Made by a program: the position numbers and the translations under genes. Below the pieces are notes generated by a model. It was not told the origin of the DNA, did not search any database, and was given only the letters and a program-made list of their open reading frames with translations. 64,000 nucleotides of DNA from Nitrospinaceae bacterium (GTDB lineage Bacteria > Nitrospinota > Nitrospinia > Nitrospinales > Nitrospinaceae), in assembly GCA_028278405.1 (NCBI GenBank), contig JANQEK010000036.1, positions 1 through 64,000 on the forward strand, given 5' to 3'. Shown here piece by piece: positions 38,024 through 46,516 of the stretch. Numbering within the stretch: position 1 is the first letter of the stretch; each line of letters begins with the position of its first letter.

Positions 38024-39637
38024 TCAAGCCGTGCGTGCGTTGACGTGATGTTGCACACTTTTTTGCACGGCTGAAAAAACGTCGTCGACCGTGATGGCAG
38101 TCATGCATTCAATCTGAGTCGGGCAACTGTGTTTGTGGCAGAAACTGCAAGGCTGAAGTTTGACGACCACTTCATGGTTGCTGCCGTGCGGGCGACTGTA
38201 GACCGGGTTGGTCGGGCCGAACAGTGATACCGTGGGCACTCCCTGTGCGGCTGACAGGTGCATCGGTCCGGTATCGCACCCGACACACAAACTCATCCGC
38301 TTGAGCATGGCAATCGATTCGTGCAGCGTATTTTTTGGGGACACCCAATGCTTCTCTTTCATCTGAGAGGATAATTTTCTGACTGCTTCCTCTTCACCGG
38401 GACCCCACGTTAATAGAACGTTGAATCCCAATTCCTTCGCAATGCGGTCTCCCAGTTGGGCGAACCGTTCCATCGGCCAGCGTTTGGTAGGAAATCCCAC
38501 CCCATGATGAATAGCGACGATGGGTTTTGCAGGCAATTCCGGGTTGGCTTTCCAAAACGTCTCAATGTGTGCTTCGGCGGCTTCAGGAACCACCAGCGGA
38601 AAATCTCTCGACACCATTTCGGCGCCGAGCGCCTGGATCATCGCCAAATACCGGTCGACCACGTGCACCTTTTTCCCCATATAAGGAATTGTTTCATGAG
38701 TGAACCAGGCGTTGGGACGTTCCCGGCAATCGTGTTTGTCAAATCCGATAATGCGCGGCGCCTGCGTAAGAAAAGCGATGACTCCGGTTTTGATCAGTCC
38801 CTGCATGTCGATAACCAGGTCGAAGCGGCCGCGAATGAGTTTCAGGCTGGCTTTGAATTCCCGCCAGCTTTGCAGATTCCAATGCCTACGCCAGTGGCGG
38901 ATGCGCACAACAATCAACTCGTCCAGATCGGGATTGTTATACAAAAGGTCTTTGCATTTTTCTTCAACAATCCATGCGATGTGAGCTTTGGGATACAGTT
39001 TGCGCAGAGTTCGAAGAGAGGGAAGCGCATGAATCACATCGCCCAGTGAACTGAGTTTGATCAGCAAGATGTTTTGAGGGGATTGTTTCATGTCCGGAGT
39101 CATGCGCTGAAAGTCATATGAAGGAAACAAAAGCCTGTAAATTCTGCAGAATAGAACTCCTATCATCATACCACATAAGGCTCCGGCCAGAATGTCGGAA
39201 GGGTAATGGGCTCCCAGATAAACCCGGGTCGCACTACCCAGAAATGCCACCGGAAATACCACCCAGCCGGAACCTCTGAAAAACAGAGCGGATACCGTTG
39301 CCAGAGTAAAGAGATTGCCCGCGTGAATTGAGGGAAAAGAATAAGAGTGGGTGCAATGGATGCTGTTAAGGATATCCAGGACGTGACAAGGGCGGGTTCG
39401 CGTAAAAAAGGGTTTCAAGAACTGGTGGATCAGAAAGTCATTGGTTATGACTGCCAGAAAGGCCACAATGACAAACCAGAAACCTTGTTTCTTCTTCCAT
39501 GCCAAAAGAATAACAATCGCAACGATTGCGGGGATCAGATAATTACTTTTATAGGAAAAGGTTTCAACCCAGGTGTTCAGGACCGGGGATTGCAAATGCT
39601 CTTTGATCCAGTAGAATACTTCGGTGTCGAAAACCAT
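38024..39637 (-). CDS. PAP2 phosphatase fused to family 9 glycosyltransferase (heptosyltransferase)
   Basis: This 537-residue protein has two parts. Residues 1-172 are a PAP2-type membrane phosphatase with all three motifs: K75-x6-R82-P83 (KPFFTRTRP), PSIH (102-105) and R138-x5-H144-x3-D148 (TRVYLGAHYPSD). Five to six membrane helices are predicted. Residues about 188-530 form a GT9 heptosyltransferase (NILLIKLSSLGDVIHALPS, and later CVGCDTGPMHLSAAQGVPTVSLFGPTNP). The phosphatase could act on undecaprenyl or lipid A phosphate, and the transferase adds heptose to lipid A-Kdo. The start is ATG 39637. The fusion is one frame without a frameshift. Specific substrates are inferred from family only. 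Confidence 0.9.
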   Translation of the reverse strand: MVFDTEVFYWIKEHLQSPVLNTWVETFSYKSNYLIPAIVAIVILLAWKKKQGFWFVIVAFLAVITNDFLIHQFLKPFFTRTRPCHVLDILNSIHCTHSYSFPSIHAGNLFTLATVSALFFRGSGWVVFPVAFLGSATRVYLGAHYPSDILAGALCGMMIGVLFCRIYRLLFPSYDFQRMTPDMKQSPQNILLIKLSSLGDVIHALPSLRTLRKLYPKAHIAWIVEEKCKDLLYNNPDLDELIVVRIRHWRRHWNLQSWREFKASLKLIRGRFDLVIDMQGLIKTGVIAFLTQAPRIIGFDKHDCRERPNAWFTHETIPYMGKKVHVVDRYLAMIQALGAEMVSRDFPLVVPEAAEAHIETFWKANPELPAKPIVAIHHGVGFPTKRWPMERFAQLGDRIAKELGFNVLLTWGPGEEEAVRKLSSQMKEKHWVSPKNTLHESIAMLKRMSLCVGCDTGPMHLSAAQGVPTVSLFGPTNPVYSRPHGSNHEVVVKLQPCSFCHKHSCPTQIECMTAITVDDVFSAVQKSVQHHVNARTA

Positions 39638-39751
39638 AGGGCTCCGGTAAGAAAACGAGAGGCAGGAGTTTCAATTTGAACAAAACGTGGATAAGTCTAG
39701 GGAGATTAGCAGGGTGAGTCAATTGATTTATTTCATAGAGATTTGTCCGCA

Positions 39752-40444
39752 ATGAAACGAGCTTCTGCCAGGGCTGTAATCCTGTTTGCCAGGGACCCTG
39801 TTGAAGGTCAGGTGAAAACCCGTTTGAGTTCTCTGCTGGACGCGCCAGCCATCTTAAACCTGTACCGCCATTTTCTCAGAGACAGTATAGAGAAGATTTG
39901 CAGCATCGCGGATGCGGACCGTTTCATAGGGATCGCTTCGGAACCGAAAACCGATTACTTCGAGGATGTATCCCGGAGCCGCGCTGTCCGTCTTTTCGTT
40001 CAGCGGGGAGAAAACCTCGGGGAGCGGATGCGGCAGGCGTTTATGGATCGTTTCGAAGAAGGTTATGAACGTGTGGTGATCGTGGGCTCTGACAGCCCGA
40101 CGTTGCCGCCTGCTTATATTGCGCAGGCGCTGCAATCGGAGAAAGAGGTCGTGATCGGGCCCAGTACCGACGGTGGTTATTATCTGATCGGTATGCGGGG
40201 AAAAGTGACTGATATCTTCGAACGCGTTCCCTGGGGAACCGACGGTGTGTTGTCAGAAACTCTGAATGTGTTAAAGGGTCAACGAGCGGAAGCCGAGTTA
40301 TTACCCGTGTGGTATGATGTTGATCTTCCGGAAGACCTTCGCTTTCTAAAAACCCATTTGGAATGGATGGTTCATGCCGGCCTGCAGGAGGGTAAGGCAA
40401 CCCTGGAGTTTTTAAATCAATTGCAACTCGAATCAGTTAAATGA
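39752..40444 (+). CDS. DUF2064/TIGR04282-type glycosyltransferase-like protein
   Basis: The protein of about 230 residues has a GT-A-like nucleotide-binding fold: ARAVILFARDPVEGQVKTRLSS at the start, then VIVGSDSPTLPPAYIAQAL (DxD-like SDSP) and GPSTDGGYYLIGM. The family (TIGR04282) is related to nucleotidyl/glycosyltransferases, and its substrate is unknown. The ATG at 39752 is preferred over TTG at 39743. It overlaps the hisD start by four bases, so the two genes are translationally coupled. Confidence 0.85.
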   Translation: MKRASARAVILFARDPVEGQVKTRLSSLLDAPAILNLYRHFLRDSIEKICSIADADRFIGIASEPKTDYFEDVSRSRAVRLFVQRGENLGERMRQAFMDRFEEGYERVVIVGSDSPTLPPAYIAQALQSEKEVVIGPSTDGGYYLIGMRGKVTDIFERVPWGTDGVLSETLNVLKGQRAEAELLPVWYDVDLPEDLRFLKTHLEWMVHAGLQEGKATLEFLNQLQLESVK

Positions 40445-41724
40445 ATATCATCAAATACAGTGACGACGCCTACGCGCAGGAAATCGATGCGTTGGTACAA
40501 CGATGCGATGTCGATTTTCAATCACAGGACGAAACCGTCCGGGCCATTCTTGAGGCCGTGAAAAAGGACCGCGATGAGGCCCTGCTCAAGTTTACCAATC
40601 AGTTCGATCAAACCGATTTTCAGTTGAGCGATTTGGAAGTTCAACCGGAGGAAATTCAGAAAGCTTACAATCAGGTGGAACTGGCGGAGTTGGACGCGAT
40701 GAAACTGGCGGCAGACAACATTGAGCGGTTCCACGCGCGGCAGGTTCAGGATTCCTGGGAGTATAAGGAAGGAGACGTGACCCTTGGGCAGGCGGTGCGT
40801 CCGCTGTCCATCGTTGGAATCTATGTTCCGGGCGGCAAGGCATCGTACCCGTCATCGGTATTGATGAATGCCATTCCCGCGCGGGTGGCAGGGGTCGAGG
40901 AAGTTATCATGTGCTCGCCCACGCCAAAGGGTGAGGTCAGCGCACATTCTCTGGTAGCGGCGGATATTGCCGGGGTGAACCGGATCTTCAAGGTGGGTGG
41001 TGCTCAGGCGGTGGCCGCGATGGCTTTGGGAACCGATATCGTTCCACGCGTCGACAAAATTGTCGGTCCCGGAAATATTTATGTGGCCTTGGCAAAACGT
41101 ATGGTTTTTGGTCTGGTGGATATCGACATGATCGCCGGTCCCAGCGAAATCCTGGTGGTGGCCGATGAATCCGCCCGTCCCGATTTTATCGCGGCGGATC
41201 TATTATCGCAGGCTGAGCATGATGAAGAAGCAGTACCAATTCTTGTAACCCCTTCAGAGTCTCTGGCCCAAAGCACACTCGAGGAATTGAAAAAGCAGAT
41301 GGGAGGTTTGAAACGGACAGCGATCGTTGAAGAATCGTTGAACCAAAAATGCCAACTGATTGTGACGGCATCGCTTGAGGATGCGATAGACCTCGCCAAC
41401 CGGATTGCCCCGGAGCATCTGGAACTGGCTGTTGAGGACCCCGGGAAGTGCGCCCAGCAAATCAAAAACGCCGGAGCCATTTTTCTGGGGCATTACACCC
41501 CGGAGGCTATCGGGGATTACCTGGCGGGTCCCAATCATGTGCTTCCCACCAGTGGTACGGCCCGGTTCTCATCTCCCCTGGGTGTGTATGATTTTGTCAA
41601 GCGGACCAGCTTGATCAGCTACAGCCGGGAAGCCTTGGCCAAAGCCGGAAAAGCATGCCGCACACTGGCCGAAATGGAGGACCTGGACGCGCACGCGAAA
41701 GCCGTCCAAATCCGGCTTTCCTAA
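40441..41724 (+). CDS. hisD: Histidinol dehydrogenase HisD
   Basis: This 427-residue enzyme catalyses the last two oxidations of histidine synthesis. The family motifs are complete: VGIYVPGGKASYPSSVLM, GPGNIYVALAKRMVFG, the LLSQAEHDEEAVP segment carrying zinc and substrate ligands, and APEHLELAVEDP. The C-terminal region GPNHVLPTSGTARFSSPLGVYDF is also present. It overlaps the preceding DUF2064 gene by four bases (ATGA). It stands apart from other his genes, a common situation in this kind of genome. Confidence 0.96.
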   Translation: MNIIKYSDDAYAQEIDALVQRCDVDFQSQDETVRAILEAVKKDRDEALLKFTNQFDQTDFQLSDLEVQPEEIQKAYNQVELAELDAMKLAADNIERFHARQVQDSWEYKEGDVTLGQAVRPLSIVGIYVPGGKASYPSSVLMNAIPARVAGVEEVIMCSPTPKGEVSAHSLVAADIAGVNRIFKVGGAQAVAAMALGTDIVPRVDKIVGPGNIYVALAKRMVFGLVDIDMIAGPSEILVVADESARPDFIAADLLSQAEHDEEAVPILVTPSESLAQSTLEELKKQMGGLKRTAIVEESLNQKCQLIVTASLEDAIDLANRIAPEHLELAVEDPGKCAQQIKNAGAIFLGHYTPEAIGDYLAGPNHVLPTSGTARFSSPLGVYDFVKRTSLISYSREALAKAGKACRTLAEMEDLDAHAKAVQIRLS

Positions 41725-42084
41725 GCCATTTTTCCCCGAAAAGGTCTGAATTTTTAAATTTTAGAAATTTGCTTGACACCTTTCAACCCTTTGTGGTAAA
41801 TATCTGCGTCTTTTGGTTTAGAAGGTGAGAAAGTGTGCCAACTCGACCATCGTCGCAACTCCTTTTAGGTCAGTTAGTTAGAGCATTTTGACCACCGCAC
41901 TCCCAAGTTTTGAAGTCGATCGAGGGTATGCAATATCCCCTTGGGTTGCCTTGTTGCGAAAATATTATGATATTAGGGCTTGCCTTGAATACGCTGAAAC
42001 GATTTGGAAAACCAAGTTTGAAAATACATATGTTTGAATTGAAAATCCTAGGATATCCAGAGATTCCCTTAAGGAGGTTAGGCA
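41725..42084. other. Intergenic leader upstream of the cytochrome cluster
   Basis: These 360 bases lie between hisD and the cytochrome cluster and include a promoter candidate (listed separately) and a strong Shine-Dalgarno AAGGAGG before the first ATG. If that promoter is used, the leader is about 275 bases long. Around 41871-41895 the sequence AGGTCAGTTAGTTAGAGCA resembles the D-arm of a tRNA, but no matching anticodon or T-arm is found. No open frame is convincing. Confidence 0.5.
41773..41802 (+). promoter_or_regulatory. Candidate sigma-70 promoter for the cytochrome cluster
   Basis: A perfect TTGACA (41773-41778) is followed after about 18 bases by TAAATA (41797-41802). The -35 is perfect but the -10 matches at only three positions, so the precise -10 is uncertain. 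It points to the cytochrome bd-like gene at 42085. Confidence 0.4.
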
Positions 42085-44058
42085 ATGTTTAATTCTGAAG
42101 CTAGAAGTATCAAGTGGCTCCCGTGGGCACTTGTTCTGGCAGTGACGCTGTTTTTTGTTCCGGGCCTGAGCGGTCAAGCTTTTGCCAAAGAGGTATTTGC
42201 GGAGCAGGCTTTTGCGGAAGAGGCTTTCGCGAAAGAGGTTCTCGCTGAGGAAGGCGCGGAAGAAGGCGGTGAACCCAAGGTTGAGTGGAGCCAGGACGTT
42301 TTCTATAAGGATTGGGAAGGTAATCCTTTGAAAGGTCCGGTTAGCGGTTTTCCCGCTCCCGAGTTGGGTGAGGCGGACTACAACAATTATGAATTTGCGC
42401 CTAGCCGAATGTTGCTCTGGATGGCGAACCAACAGCATCTCTATTTCGGAAGTTTTGTTCTGGCGGTTCCGATCTTCTGTATGCTCATCGAATTCGTCGG
42501 TATCCGCACCAAGGAAAGTGATCCGGTTTTGGCCGAGAAATATGACAAGCTGGCGCAGGACCTGATGAAAGTCAGCCTGACGGCTTATTCCTGGACCGCG
42601 ATTCTGGGTGGTGTTCTGTTGTTTACGTTCATCACGCTGTTTCCCGGATTCTTCAAATACATGGCCGGAATTTTCCGCCCTGTTATGCATGTATACGCTT
42701 TGATGTTCCTGGCTGAAAGTGGTGTTTTGTATGTTTACTATTACGGCTGGGAAAGAATGAAGGCAGACCCGTTTCTGAAATGGATTCACTGTAGCTTGTC
42801 AGTGTTGTTGAACCTGATCGGTACGGTTCTGATGTATCTGGCCAACTCCTGGGCTACCTTCATGCAGGCGCCCGGTGGAATCGATGAGCAAGGCCGTTTC
42901 CTGGGTAACATCTGGCACGTGATCCATTCCACCCTGTGGAACCCGGTTGGTGTTCACCGGATTCTCGGAAACATCGTGTTCGGCGGCGGTATCGTAGGTG
43001 CTTATGCGGCTTATCATTATCTCACCGCCAAAACGGCAGAAGAAAAAGCTCATTACGACTGGGTCTGCTACATCGCGATGTTCATCGCAATCTTCGGTCT
43101 GATCCCTCTGCCGTTTGCCGGCTACTGGCTGATGAAAGAGGTTTACGCTTTCCGTCAACAGATGGGAATCACGTTGATGGGTGGCATCATGGCTTGGTTG
43201 TTCATCATTCAGGCCGTAATGATTGGTCTGCTGTTCTTCGGCGCCAACTCTTACCTGCATAACTCCATGTCCCGTGTTAAAGGTTCTCACCGGTACATGA
43301 AATACTGTAAATACATGGTTCTGTTGTTGATCGTTTGTTTCACCATGTGGATGACCCCGCACACCATCGTTATGACTCCGGCGGAGTTGAAGGATATGGG
43401 TGGCGCGCAGCATCCGGTGGTCGGTCACTTTGGCGTAATGTCCGCCAAGAATACCGCGGTGAACCTGATGATCACCTGTACAGTCCTTTGTTTCCTGCTT
43501 TATCAACGCTCGAATAAGAAGATCAACGTCAGTTGGGCGACGCAGGGGAATTCATGGATCACCGCTATTTTCATTCTGGCGGCGTGTAACATTATTTTCC
43601 TCGGTGTCTACGGATACTTCCTGCCGGCTAACCAGCGGGTTGGTTTGTCGGTACCGCAGGTCACCAGTACGTTGACGACTCTGTTTGCGGGTACGGCGAT
43701 CAATATCTCCATGTTCAAAGACGCTGATTCGTATGGGGAAATCGAGTGGGGAACCCAGTCTCGAGTGGGAACCTATGCGATCTTCCTGCTGGCGATTTCA
43801 TTTACTTGGCTGATGGGCCTGATGGGCTACATCCGGTCTGCCGTTCGCTTGTTCTGGCATGTGACGGAAGTGGTTCGGGATAACTCTCCGGATGCTTATA
43901 CCCTGACCATCGGTGAAGCAGGGAAAATGCTGACGTTCAACGCCCTGTTCGTATGGGTGCAGTTCGTCATCGTCTTCTGGGTGGGTAGCCTGACTGGTAA
44001 GAAGAAGGCAGCCCCGGTTCCGGAAGGTGTTCCTGTTCCTGCTCAGCAACAGCAGTAA
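42085..44058 (+). CDS. Cytochrome bd-like membrane protein (CydA-related, signal-peptide bearing)
   Basis: The 657 residues start with a signal-like segment (12-36) and a low-complexity AFAKE-type repeat (32-56), then about a dozen or more membrane helices. The first helix after the N-terminal domain has QQHLYFGSFVLAVPI, similar to the haem-ligating His of CydA. Further candidate haem histidines lie in RPVMHVYALM, WHVIHSTLWNPVGVHRILG and HYL. This matches the bd-like oxidase proteins described for Nitrospira and Nitrospina genomes, not the canonical E. coli CydA. No CydB-like subunit is present. It is the first gene of a cluster with three cytochrome c proteins and is preceded by a strong AAGGAGG. 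Terminal oxidase activity is inferred and not shown. Confidence 0.85.
   Translation: MFNSEARSIKWLPWALVLAVTLFFVPGLSGQAFAKEVFAEQAFAEEAFAKEVLAEEGAEEGGEPKVEWSQDVFYKDWEGNPLKGPVSGFPAPELGEADYNNYEFAPSRMLLWMANQQHLYFGSFVLAVPIFCMLIEFVGIRTKESDPVLAEKYDKLAQDLMKVSLTAYSWTAILGGVLLFTFITLFPGFFKYMAGIFRPVMHVYALMFLAESGVLYVYYYGWERMKADPFLKWIHCSLSVLLNLIGTVLMYLANSWATFMQAPGGIDEQGRFLGNIWHVIHSTLWNPVGVHRILGNIVFGGGIVGAYAAYHYLTAKTAEEKAHYDWVCYIAMFIAIFGLIPLPFAGYWLMKEVYAFRQQMGITLMGGIMAWLFIIQAVMIGLLFFGANSYLHNSMSRVKGSHRYMKYCKYMVLLLIVCFTMWMTPHTIVMTPAELKDMGGAQHPVVGHFGVMSAKNTAVNLMITCTVLCFLLYQRSNKKINVSWATQGNSWITAIFILAACNIIFLGVYGYFLPANQRVGLSVPQVTSTLTTLFAGTAINISMFKDADSYGEIEWGTQSRVGTYAIFLLAISFTWLMGLMGYIRSAVRLFWHVTEVVRDNSPDAYTLTIGEAGKMLTFNALFVWVQFVIVFWVGSLTGKKKAAPVPEGVPVPAQQQQ
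42178..42252 (+). repeat. 15-base tandem repeats encoding AFAKE-like pentapeptides
   Basis: Five consecutive 15-base units encode AFAKE, VFAEQ, AFAEE, AFAKE and VLAEE (residues 32-56 of the bd-like protein). Several units contain the AFA that could serve as signal peptidase recognition, so the precursor offers repeated AxA-type sites. The units are diverged at third positions, which argues against a sequencing artefact. Confidence 0.75.
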
Positions 44059-44118
44059 TCGGTTATTAGAGTTACGAGTTTAACTTTTTAAATATACCAA
44101 GAATGAGAGGAGAGAAGG

Positions 44119-45480
44119 ATGCTTCCTGAACAACAAGACATCCTGTGGACTTTCACCACAATTATTTTCACGTTGTTCTCGCTATTTGCGTTCATCAATG
44201 TGGTTCAGCATTGCCGGGCGCGCGAGGGAACGAATACAGTGTTGTGGGGAACGCTTTTCGGCACAGGACTCATCATCAATCTGTTGTTGACCAATCACAT
44301 GTTCGAACTGACCCAGCAACAGCAGTTGGGATTTATTTCCTGGCAGGTGTTGGCGGTATTTTTGATTCTGCTCACTTGGGGCGTTTTCTTCAAGAGCCAG
44401 AATATTGAAGATCAGTCTCCCCCGTTGATCCGAGCGGCATTTTTCTATACCACCATTTCCATCCTTCTCGCCGGTTACACCAACTGGCTACCGCAACAAA
44501 GAAGTGATCCTCCACCCAAAGCGACTGTGGTCGACGTGTCCGATTTGACCATGGAGAAATACACGGCCATGGGTGAAGAGATTGTGTTCGGTAAAGAGCG
44601 GGTGGCCGGTTCCAAAGCCATCGGTAAAGGCCAGTGTCCTCTCTGTCACACGTTTGATCCTGGTGACAACATTGGTCGTTGTCCCAACCTGTTCGGGGTT
44701 GAGGAGCGCAGTCATACCCGGATCAAGGAAGATCGATATCTGAACGAGCCGATCAAGATCGGTGAAGCCGACGGCGCCACCGGTATCATCAAAGGGAAGC
44801 CCGACGAGATTCCTGAAGAATACCGCCGGGCGGATGCCAGTGAATTAATCGGTGAAGACTATCTGCGCGAATCGCTGATGTGTCCCTCCTGTTACGTGGT
44901 TAAGGGATACGGTAAAGCGGGCGACACCAAGAGCCCGATGCCTGTGATCAGCAAACCGCCGATCAGTTTAGCCAAGTTTGAATTGAATGCGGTTCTCGCC
45001 TGGCTCCAAGCTAAGGATACCCCGGGTGAATTTGAGAAGGTCACCATTCCCCTTCCGGGACCTGAAGATGTTGCCGGTGGTGGAGATGGGGGTGACGGTG
45101 GTGGCGACGACGATGGAGACGGTCCCGTCTTTGTGGTCGGTACCGAAACACCGCAGGAAATGATCAACAAATTGGGTTGTCCGCTGTGTCATACCATCCC
45201 TGGTGTTGAAGGGGCGGTAGGCGAATTAGGACCCAAACTGCACGAGAAGATCAACGCTCCGAAACGGATCAAGGATTCGAGATACAAAGGCAAAGCCAAA
45301 ACGGGGCGCGAATATGTCAAGGAGTCCATCCTGAATCCCAACGCTTACATCGTGTTCAACGAAGAAGCCGGGGAACCATATCCGGAAGGCGTAATGCCGC
45401 AGGACTTCGCCAACAAATTATCCGTCAATGCGCTTGAGAAATTGGTGGATTTTATTAGTAACACCCAGCCGGAAGGCTAA
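44119..45480 (+). CDS. Membrane-anchored c-type cytochrome with two CxxCH sites
   Basis: This 453-residue protein has four N-terminal membrane helices (about 10-30, 41-58, 70-91 and 104-122), followed by a periplasmic part. The haem motifs are CPLCH at 173-177 and CPLCH at 354-358. A third motif, CPSCY (255-259), lacks the histidine and so does not match a normal haem c site. A flexible acidic linker of G and D residues (320-335) separates the two cytochrome domains. Axial methionine candidates are in KSPMPVI and GVMPQDF. It is preceded by GAGGAGAGAAGG and is 60 bases from the first gene, so it belongs to the same operon. It presumably passes electrons to or from the bd-like protein. Confidence 0.88.
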   Translation: MLPEQQDILWTFTTIIFTLFSLFAFINVVQHCRAREGTNTVLWGTLFGTGLIINLLLTNHMFELTQQQQLGFISWQVLAVFLILLTWGVFFKSQNIEDQSPPLIRAAFFYTTISILLAGYTNWLPQQRSDPPPKATVVDVSDLTMEKYTAMGEEIVFGKERVAGSKAIGKGQCPLCHTFDPGDNIGRCPNLFGVEERSHTRIKEDRYLNEPIKIGEADGATGIIKGKPDEIPEEYRRADASELIGEDYLRESLMCPSCYVVKGYGKAGDTKSPMPVISKPPISLAKFELNAVLAWLQAKDTPGEFEKVTIPLPGPEDVAGGGDGGDGGGDDDGDGPVFVVGTETPQEMINKLGCPLCHTIPGVEGAVGELGPKLHEKINAPKRIKDSRYKGKAKTGREYVKESILNPNAYIVFNEEAGEPYPEGVMPQDFANKLSVNALEKLVDFISNTQPEG

Positions 45481-45499
45481 CCCAGGAGGGATTTAAGGG

Positions 45500-46513
45500 A
45501 TGAACAATGTAGTGAAAGGGATAATTTTATATGTGGTCGGTTGGGCCGCTTTCCACTATGGTTTGTTTCCACTCATGACGCCCAAGGAACCAACCTGGAT
45601 AGTCAACCGCTACGTTTATTTTCTACTGTTTGTGTTTTACTGTATCGGTTTCAACATCGTATTGAAGTTGAAACCCCCCATCGCTTTGAACGGACTGGCA
45701 GTTTGGCTGCTGGGTCTGTACTTCTACAAAGCGGTCTTGTATCCGCCGATTCCGTGGACCCTGCTCATCACCTACATGATGCTGTGGACCATCGGTACCT
45801 TCCTGTATATTTCGCAGGATCCGAAGACATTCGCGGAATTCCGGAGCCCTATTGTTAAAACAGTTATTGGGGAATACAAGATTGCCCGGGTTATTGTTTT
45901 TATTTCCATGCCTTTGCTGGTAGCTGCGGCAACTTACAAGTCTCTTCAGCCCAGTTTCCAGGAACCGGTTGAGTTGCGTACCGTTCATCCGGCGCCGCCA
46001 GCAACGACCAAGGTGCATGGTAAGAGTTACACTCTGGAAGGCTTGCAGAATCCTTTCCGCGTCGATGAGCAGGATAATTATGTAGATGGCGGACCCGGAG
46101 GTAGCGCTCTTCCGATCGAAGGAAAATTTCCTTTCTTGGATGCCGACAAGCATGAGTACATGAAATCGATCACCGAGGGCGGAACCATTTTCTTCGAGAA
46201 TTGTCATTACTGTCACGGCGACCAGTTGAACGGCCTGGGAATGTTCTCCCACGTGTTCAACCCGACACCGGCTAACTTTATCGACCCGGGAACAATCGCC
46301 ATGTTGCGTGAATCGTTCCTGTTCTGGCGGGTCTCCAAGGGTGGTCCTGGATTGCCCAATGAATCGACTCCGTGGTCCTCGGCGATGCCGCCTTGGGAAG
46401 AACATCTGAAAACGGAGGAAATCTGGAAGGTCATCCTGTTTGAGTACTGGTATACCGGATGGCATCCGCGAACCTTCGACGAAGAGTCCTCTGCCGCAGG
46501 CGGTGAGGAATAA
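45500..46513 (+). CDS. Membrane-anchored monohaem c-type cytochrome
   Basis: The 337 residues start with five membrane helices (about 5-24, 37-56, 62-80, 86-103 and 128-146). A periplasmic cytochrome domain follows with CHYCH at 235-239 and an axial methionine in the SAMPPWEEHL segment. The haem-site spacing and MPPW motif resemble one haem domain of the NxrC-like protein encoded next. It follows the diheme cytochrome with a 19-base gap and a strong AGGAGG. It is probably part of a membrane complex with the other three products. Confidence 0.87.
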   Translation: MNNVVKGIILYVVGWAAFHYGLFPLMTPKEPTWIVNRYVYFLLFVFYCIGFNIVLKLKPPIALNGLAVWLLGLYFYKAVLYPPIPWTLLITYMMLWTIGTFLYISQDPKTFAEFRSPIVKTVIGEYKIARVIVFISMPLLVAAATYKSLQPSFQEPVELRTVHPAPPATTKVHGKSYTLEGLQNPFRVDEQDNYVDGGPGGSALPIEGKFPFLDADKHEYMKSITEGGTIFFENCHYCHGDQLNGLGMFSHVFNPTPANFIDPGTIAMLRESFLFWRVSKGGPGLPNESTPWSSAMPPWEEHLKTEEIWKVILFEYWYTGWHPRTFDEESSAAGGEE

Positions 46514-46516
46514 CCA

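Noticed and set aside
41871-41930. A tRNA-like stretch in the leader of the cytochrome cluster.
   Set aside because: Only a D-arm-like segment matches; acceptor, anticodon and T-arm pairing cannot be built, so I did not call a tRNA gene.
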